A stretch of 25,491 nucleotides of DNA from an uncultured Ruminococcus sp. (GTDB lineage Bacteria; Bacillota; Clostridia; Oscillospirales; Ruminococcaceae), in assembly GCA_937910385.1 (NCBI GenBank), contig CALEPT010000014.1, positions 1 to 25,491 on the forward strand, written 5' to 3'. Shown one piece after another: positions 22,939 to 25,491 of this stretch. A model generated the notes under the pieces. That model did not search any database and was not told the origin of the DNA. It saw nothing but the letters and a program-made list of their open reading frames with translations. Position numbers and translations under genes: made by a program. Within the stretch, counting starts at the first letter, position 1. Each line of letters opens with the position of its first letter.

Positions 22939-23085
22939 ATGACCGCAATGAACAAAAACGTGTTCACTAAGAAGTCGCCTGCATTCAAAGGTCAGTGTAT
23001 GTGCCCGGTAAACTGCACTACCAAGAAGTGCGAATCTACATCCGCTGATGTAAAGACTGATGTCAAAAAGGCATATTCTAAGTGA
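22939..23085 (+). CDS. Cys-rich RiPP-type precursor peptide, 48 residues
   Basis: The N-terminal 19 residues are basic (MTAMNKNVFTKKSPAFKGQ). The core CMCPVNCTTKKC (C20, C22, C26, C31) follows, then a polar Lys/Asp-rich tail. There is no GG cleavage motif and no signal peptide. GGGAGG lies 8 nt before the ATG and the gene is co-transcribed with the radical SAM maturase, ending at a terminator. The nine-residue block QCMCPVNCT recurs as NCMCPANCN in the convergent 337-residue protein. It is most likely the maturase substrate; a metal-binding peptide is an alternative. I know no named peptide family with this core. Confidence 0.88.
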   Translation: MTAMNKNVFTKKSPAFKGQCMCPVNCTTKKCESTSADVKTDVKKAYSK

Positions 23086-23096
23086 AAAAAACAAAG

Positions 23097-23133
23097 ATGC
23101 TGTTTTAGTTAAAAACTGAAACAGCATTTTTTT
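23097..23133. terminator. Bidirectional terminator between convergent genes
   Basis: Stem ATGCTGTTTTAGT/ACTGAAACAGCAT (23097-23127, one G-T pair), followed by TTTTTTT on the plus strand; the minus strand reads into ATCTTTGTTTTTTT. It serves both the peptide operon and the 337-residue gene. Confidence 0.88.
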
Positions 23134-23143
23134 ATATATTTGA

Positions 23144-24157
23144 TTATTCTATTGAGCAACCTATTGGTTTTAAATGAAAATGAATTAAGGTTGTGTTTAT
23201 TTCGTCAAAATCATAACATGGTTGTCCAATGTAATAATTAATAATTCTATCATACATGATATATTCTGATAGACTATATCCACATGATGATAAGAGCATC
23301 GTTACTTTTTCAATAGGTAATTCCAAAGCAATACATAAAGAAATAACAGTGACTTTTTTGGGAACATATTGAGGATCTCTTCGTATATTTGAGAACACTT
23401 GTTTGCTTACCCTTGCCTTATTGTATACTTCGGGATCTGATAATCCCTTTTCATCTATAATTGAGAAAAGCATAGATTGAAACGACTTTTGGTATATACC
23501 TTTGACTGCACGTCTTATTTCATCGTATTTTCCTTCATCAGTATTGCAGTTTGCTGGACACATACAATTTGGTGTTGCACAGGCACAAGGACCACCTGAA
23601 GGTCTTCTGTGCATTTTTTCTCTAACCGATGAAGCAGTTCCTGGAAAGGATAGATATGATCCCTTACTGTATTGATCAGTTTCAGGTTGTGATTTGCTTA
23701 TAGCTTCATTAAGTGTTTTCTTACAAAGCAACAAATATGAGACAAAGGCTTCAAATAAGGATATTTCAGTTTGATGAAGTGAGCCGATATTAGTTTCACA
23801 AGTAATACTATGCTTCAGATTGTTATACAAAGTCAAGTTTTCTGCTGCTGTTTTCGAGAAGCAATTTTCTATTTTGGAAAATTCATCGACTTCAGCGTAT
23901 AATGCTGTCAATTCTTGTCTACTTATTGTTATATAATTACAGCGCAAAGCATTCATCAGGTAAAGTTTTTTTAGTTCTTCTTTTATTAATAATAAGAACT
24001 GAAGCACCGCATCAACATATTCTTTATATTCATTATAAGCTTTATTTGAATTGCTGTGTTCAATATCGCTATCAAGAGCTTTGATAACAAACTCTTCTTC
24101 GCTATATGGTTTTCTTATTCTAAACAGCATTTCAGTGAAATTCCGACTATAATTCAT
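23144..24157 (-). CDS. Helical protein with embedded Cys-peptide motif and C-terminal HTH-like domain
   Basis: A 337-residue protein in three parts. Residues 1-160 are helical with no recognised family. Residues 180-206 are a low-complexity linker containing CACATPNCMCPANCNT (C191, C193, C198, C200, C204), whose last half copies the peptide core encoded next door. Residues about 215-335 (SMLFSIIDEKGLSDPEVYNKARVS, VFSNIRRDPQYVPKKVTVISLCIALEL, LLSSCGYSLSEYIMYDRIINYYI, DFDEIN) match the HTH-like 'FSKIRSN..YKPSK..' domain often fused to macro or kinase modules in Firmicutes. GGAG and GAGG precede the ATG. I infer a regulator that senses the peptide system or is itself modified by the maturase. 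Confidence 0.8.
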   Translation of the reverse strand: MNYSRNFTEMLFRIRKPYSEEEFVIKALDSDIEHSNSNKAYNEYKEYVDAVLQFLLLIKEELKKLYLMNALRCNYITISRQELTALYAEVDEFSKIENCFSKTAAENLTLYNNLKHSITCETNIGSLHQTEISLFEAFVSYLLLCKKTLNEAISKSQPETDQYSKGSYLSFPGTASSVREKMHRRPSGGPCACATPNCMCPANCNTDEGKYDEIRRAVKGIYQKSFQSMLFSIIDEKGLSDPEVYNKARVSKQVFSNIRRDPQYVPKKVTVISLCIALELPIEKVTMLLSSCGYSLSEYIMYDRIINYYIGQPCYDFDEINTTLIHFHLKPIGCSIE

Positions 24158-24340
24158 ACCCTCATCTCCTGATTTTGCCAGCAGTATTGTTCAAGGCACA
24201 ATATGCAATTAAATGTATGGCTGATACTTTAAGATTCTTAGCGTTATTTGTATATAGTTTTTAGTAATGATGCGTTTGTTAAAAAGATCATATTCTAATT
24301 ATATCATAATTTTCATGAAAAAACAACCCGTGTTCAAAAA
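24158..24340. other. Leader and promoter region of the 337-residue gene
   Basis: No gene. It holds the minus-strand promoter at 24298-24326 and a leader of roughly 130 nt without clear structure. Confidence 0.5.
24298..24326 (-). promoter_or_regulatory. Promoter of the 337-residue gene with palindromic spacer
   Basis: Minus strand TTGTTT (24321-24326), 17 nt, TATAAT (24298-24303). The spacer contains the perfect 12-bp palindrome TTTTCATGAAAA (24310-24321), a possible repressor site. Confidence 0.6.
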
Positions 24341-24369
24341 ATGCTGCCGGAGAAAATCTTCGACAGCAT
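24341..24369 (-). terminator. Terminator after the small-ORF pair
   Basis: Minus strand ATGCTGTCGAAG/CTCCGGCAGCAT stem with one mismatch and one G-T pair, loop ATTTT, then TTTTTTG. The plus strand side has a short T run. Confidence 0.8.
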
Positions 24370-24420
24370 TTTAATAGTTCCTTATTCGGTAGATTGTTTT
24401 TATTGTTTAGGGCTTATGGT

Positions 24421-24651
24421 TTACGGGTGGAAAAAACTGCCGTTATTTCCAGAGCCGTAGTGGAAGTGTGAATGTCCCTTCTTTGAGTCGCTCTTTTCAT
24501 AGTGATCAAGATAGTCATCACCCCAGCGCATTGTGCCGCCTGTTGGTGTCTCAGCAACAAAATCACCAGTCATAGCTCTTAAAAGATCACCTTCGAGACC
24601 ATCATTTGCTTCCTTTGTAGATGCATAACTGCCATCCCACTTTTTACTCAT
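24421..24651 (-). CDS. Small hypothetical protein, His/Gly/Ser-rich C-terminus
   Basis: A 76-residue protein with N-terminal MSKKWDGSYASTKEANDGLEG and an unusual tail HSHFHYGSGNNGSFFHP. It is acidic in the middle. I chose the ATG at 24651, 9 nt after AAGGA, rather than the ATG at 24660 that abuts this site. It follows the Gly-rich peptide gene by 35 nt, and the pair is framed by a promoter and a terminator. The His cluster could bind metal. I do not recognise the family. Confidence 0.6.
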   Translation of the reverse strand: MSKKWDGSYASTKEANDGLEGDLLRAMTGDFVAETPTGGTMRWGDDYLDHYEKSDSKKGHSHFHYGSGNNGSFFHP

Positions 24652-24686
24652 TATAATCATTCCTTTCGATATATCAGTCTTGTGGT

Positions 24687-24821
24687 TTACTTTCCTTTTC
24701 CGGTCTGGCTTCCCTGTGATCTACCGGTGCCGCCAGATCCCTTTGAACCTGTACGAACGGGAGAACCACCGCTATAAGTTCCGCCCTTAGCACCAGAACC
24801 ACCTTTTCCTGTGTTCGGCAT
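24687..24821 (-). CDS. Gly/Ser/Thr-rich 44-residue peptide
   Basis: A low-complexity basic peptide beginning MPNTGKGGSGAKGGTYSGG and ending QGSQTGKGK. It has no cysteine, signal peptide or membrane segment. GGGAGG is 7 nt before the ATG, a very strong site, and an extended -10 promoter lies about 60 nt upstream, so expression is likely. It could be a disordered nucleic-acid-binding peptide or a peptide precursor. I do not recognise the family. Confidence 0.6.
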   Translation of the reverse strand: MPNTGKGGSGAKGGTYSGGSPVRTGSKGSGGTGRSQGSQTGKGK

Positions 24822-24882
24822 ATCTTCACCTCCCTTACACTTTTTGGTTATTCCATTTCTTACCTTCTCTTAGCTTGATTAC

Positions 24883-24891
24883 ATTATACCA
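24883..24891 (-). promoter_or_regulatory. Extended -10 promoter of the Gly-rich peptide gene
   Basis: TG-G-TATAAT on the minus strand. No consensus -35 is present at 17 bp, which extended -10 promoters tolerate. Confidence 0.6.
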
Positions 24892-24949
24892 TGTATTTTC
24901 AAGTATGTGGTAAAATATCATTTTACATTTCCCATAGCGGAAATATAAT

Positions 24950-24976
24950 AAAGGCACGGAAGATAACCGTGCCTTT
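24950..24976 (-). terminator. Terminator after the DUF6809-like gene
   Basis: Perfect 10-bp stem AAAGGCACGG/CCGTGCCTTT with a 7-base loop, followed by ATTATATTT on the minus strand. Confidence 0.75.
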
Positions 24977-25010
24977 ATTTAGCTTATTCTATTAATTTAT
25001 ATATATGTAA

Positions 25011-25235
25011 TTAAAGTTCTCTCATCAAAGCCACACCGTCCTTGAAGCCTGCCTTATACGCAGCTCTCATCTCCTCAGCGGCAGTCTCACTCTGCAAGTC
25101 ACAGAGCTTATGGAACATGACAATTTGCTCCTTAGTCAGCGACTCCTCGAACGGGATAGCGGTCTGCTCCCACTCATCAGAGAAGTGCTTTGTCTTGATA
25201 GCACCGATACGGCTATTGTAGATCTCATCAATCAT
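25011..25235 (-). CDS. DUF6809-like small protein
   Basis: A 74-residue helical protein. The second half, SLTKEQIVMFHKLCDLQSETAAEEMRAAYKAGFKDGVALMREL, follows the DUF6809 pattern of a helix pair ending in (F/Y)..GF..G..LM.E. Family function is unknown; members are common in Firmicute accessory DNA. AAAGGAAG is upstream of the ATG and a very good promoter (TTGATT-17-TATAAT with TGC) lies at 25320-25348. It is transcribed alone and ends in the terminator at 24950-24976. Confidence 0.65.
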   Translation of the reverse strand: MIDEIYNSRIGAIKTKHFSDEWEQTAIPFEESLTKEQIVMFHKLCDLQSETAAEEMRAAYKAGFKDGVALMREL

Positions 25236-25319
25236 AGGGATACTTCCTTTCAGTTAGTGTGAATATCGGAAAAAACTGCTCAGGAATTATCCATAATGAC
25301 TGTTCACAAATGTGGTTCT

Positions 25320-25348
25320 ATTATAGCATACTAATGTGTTTTAATCAA
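25320..25348 (-). promoter_or_regulatory. Promoter of the DUF6809-like gene
   Basis: Minus strand TTGATT (25343-25348), 17 nt, TATAAT (25320-25325), with TGC directly before the -10 (extended -10). Confidence 0.75.
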
Positions 25349-25369
25349 TCTTAAAACTATTTTACATCG

Positions 25370-25491
25370 TTATTTCTTGATTTCGACTGTAAATTTTCCT
25401 TCTTTGTCAACTCGTAGACTTAAAGTTTTGATGTACCTTTCATAGAACGCCTTTTTCTCACTATCCGTACCATTGATCCATGCTTCTTCAT
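25370..25491 (-). CDS. C-terminal fragment of a CDS cut by the window end
   Basis: The last 40 codons of a leftward gene: EEAWINGTDSEKKAFYERY, then IKTLSLRVDKEGKFTVEIKK and a TAA stop at 25370-25372. The ending of charged helix followed by a 'V.KEGKFTVEI' strand resembles the extreme C-terminus of large serine recombinases, but the fragment is too short to be sure. The start lies outside the window. Confidence 0.6.
   Translation of the reverse strand, partial: EEAWINGTDSEKKAFYERYIKTLSLRVDKEGKFTVEIKK

Noticed and set aside
22939..23085. Peptide as a classic bacteriocin precursor
   Set aside because: There is no GG cleavage motif, no signal peptide, and no exporter, protease or immunity gene adjacent.

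Overview
The window looks like accessory DNA from a low-GC gut Clostridium-class bacterium, most likely an Oscillospiraceae/Ruminococcus relative. The basis is the AT-rich sequence, the strong GGAGG ribosome binding sites, tightly packed serine-recombinase and ParB operons, DUF3789 and DUF6551 proteins, and Gram-positive style promoters. No rRNA, tRNA, CRISPR array or housekeeping gene is visible. Almost everything is mobile-element, regulatory or small-peptide biology.

Left block (about 260-9134, all minus strand) is one long overlapping operon. In transcription order it encodes a RepA-like AAA ATPase, a serine-recombinase N-terminal domain that has lost its catalytic residues, an active-looking large serine recombinase with an unusual C-terminal module, two small proteins carrying a similar module, two ParB-like proteins, a YkgJ-type Cys-cluster protein, a Phd-like protein, a PPP-type phosphatase, a small zinc-ribbon protein that appears to start at AUA, and a coiled-coil protein. 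Upstream sits a tyrosine recombinase (9398-10501) enclosed by a perfect 20-bp inverted repeat (9400-9419 and 10590-10609). Inside the repeats is a perfect-consensus promoter (TTGACA-17-TATAAT) facing outward. Inversion would point this promoter at the whole operon, so I read it as a self-contained phase switch.

Middle block: an XRE regulator (11056-11364); a divergent SLOG/YpsA-like gene and XRE gene sharing three near-identical operators (12092-12202); then a serine-recombinase triplet (12553-16677), DUF3789, a small ORF, a DinG-type helicase and a MazF toxin. A roughly 520-nt hairpin-rich non-coding stretch (19308-19827) and a sigma-factor gene with an attenuator-like leader follow. This is the layout of one end of an integrative element of the triple-serine-integrase kind.

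Right block (20888-25491): an SMI1/KNR4 immunity-type gene broken by one in-frame stop; then the most interesting locus. A radical SAM/SPASM peptide maturase (21584-22903) is followed by a 48-residue Cys-rich peptide (22939-23085). A convergent 337-residue protein (23144-24157) carries the same Cys motif (CMCP-x-NC) in its middle and ends in a DNA-binding-like domain. No exporter or protease is adjacent. The maturase promoter has a 24-bp near-palindrome over its -35 box. I infer a RiPP-type system in which the peptide and a regulator share a modifiable or metal-binding motif. Small Gly-rich and His-rich ORFs, a DUF6809-like gene and a truncated CDS close the window.
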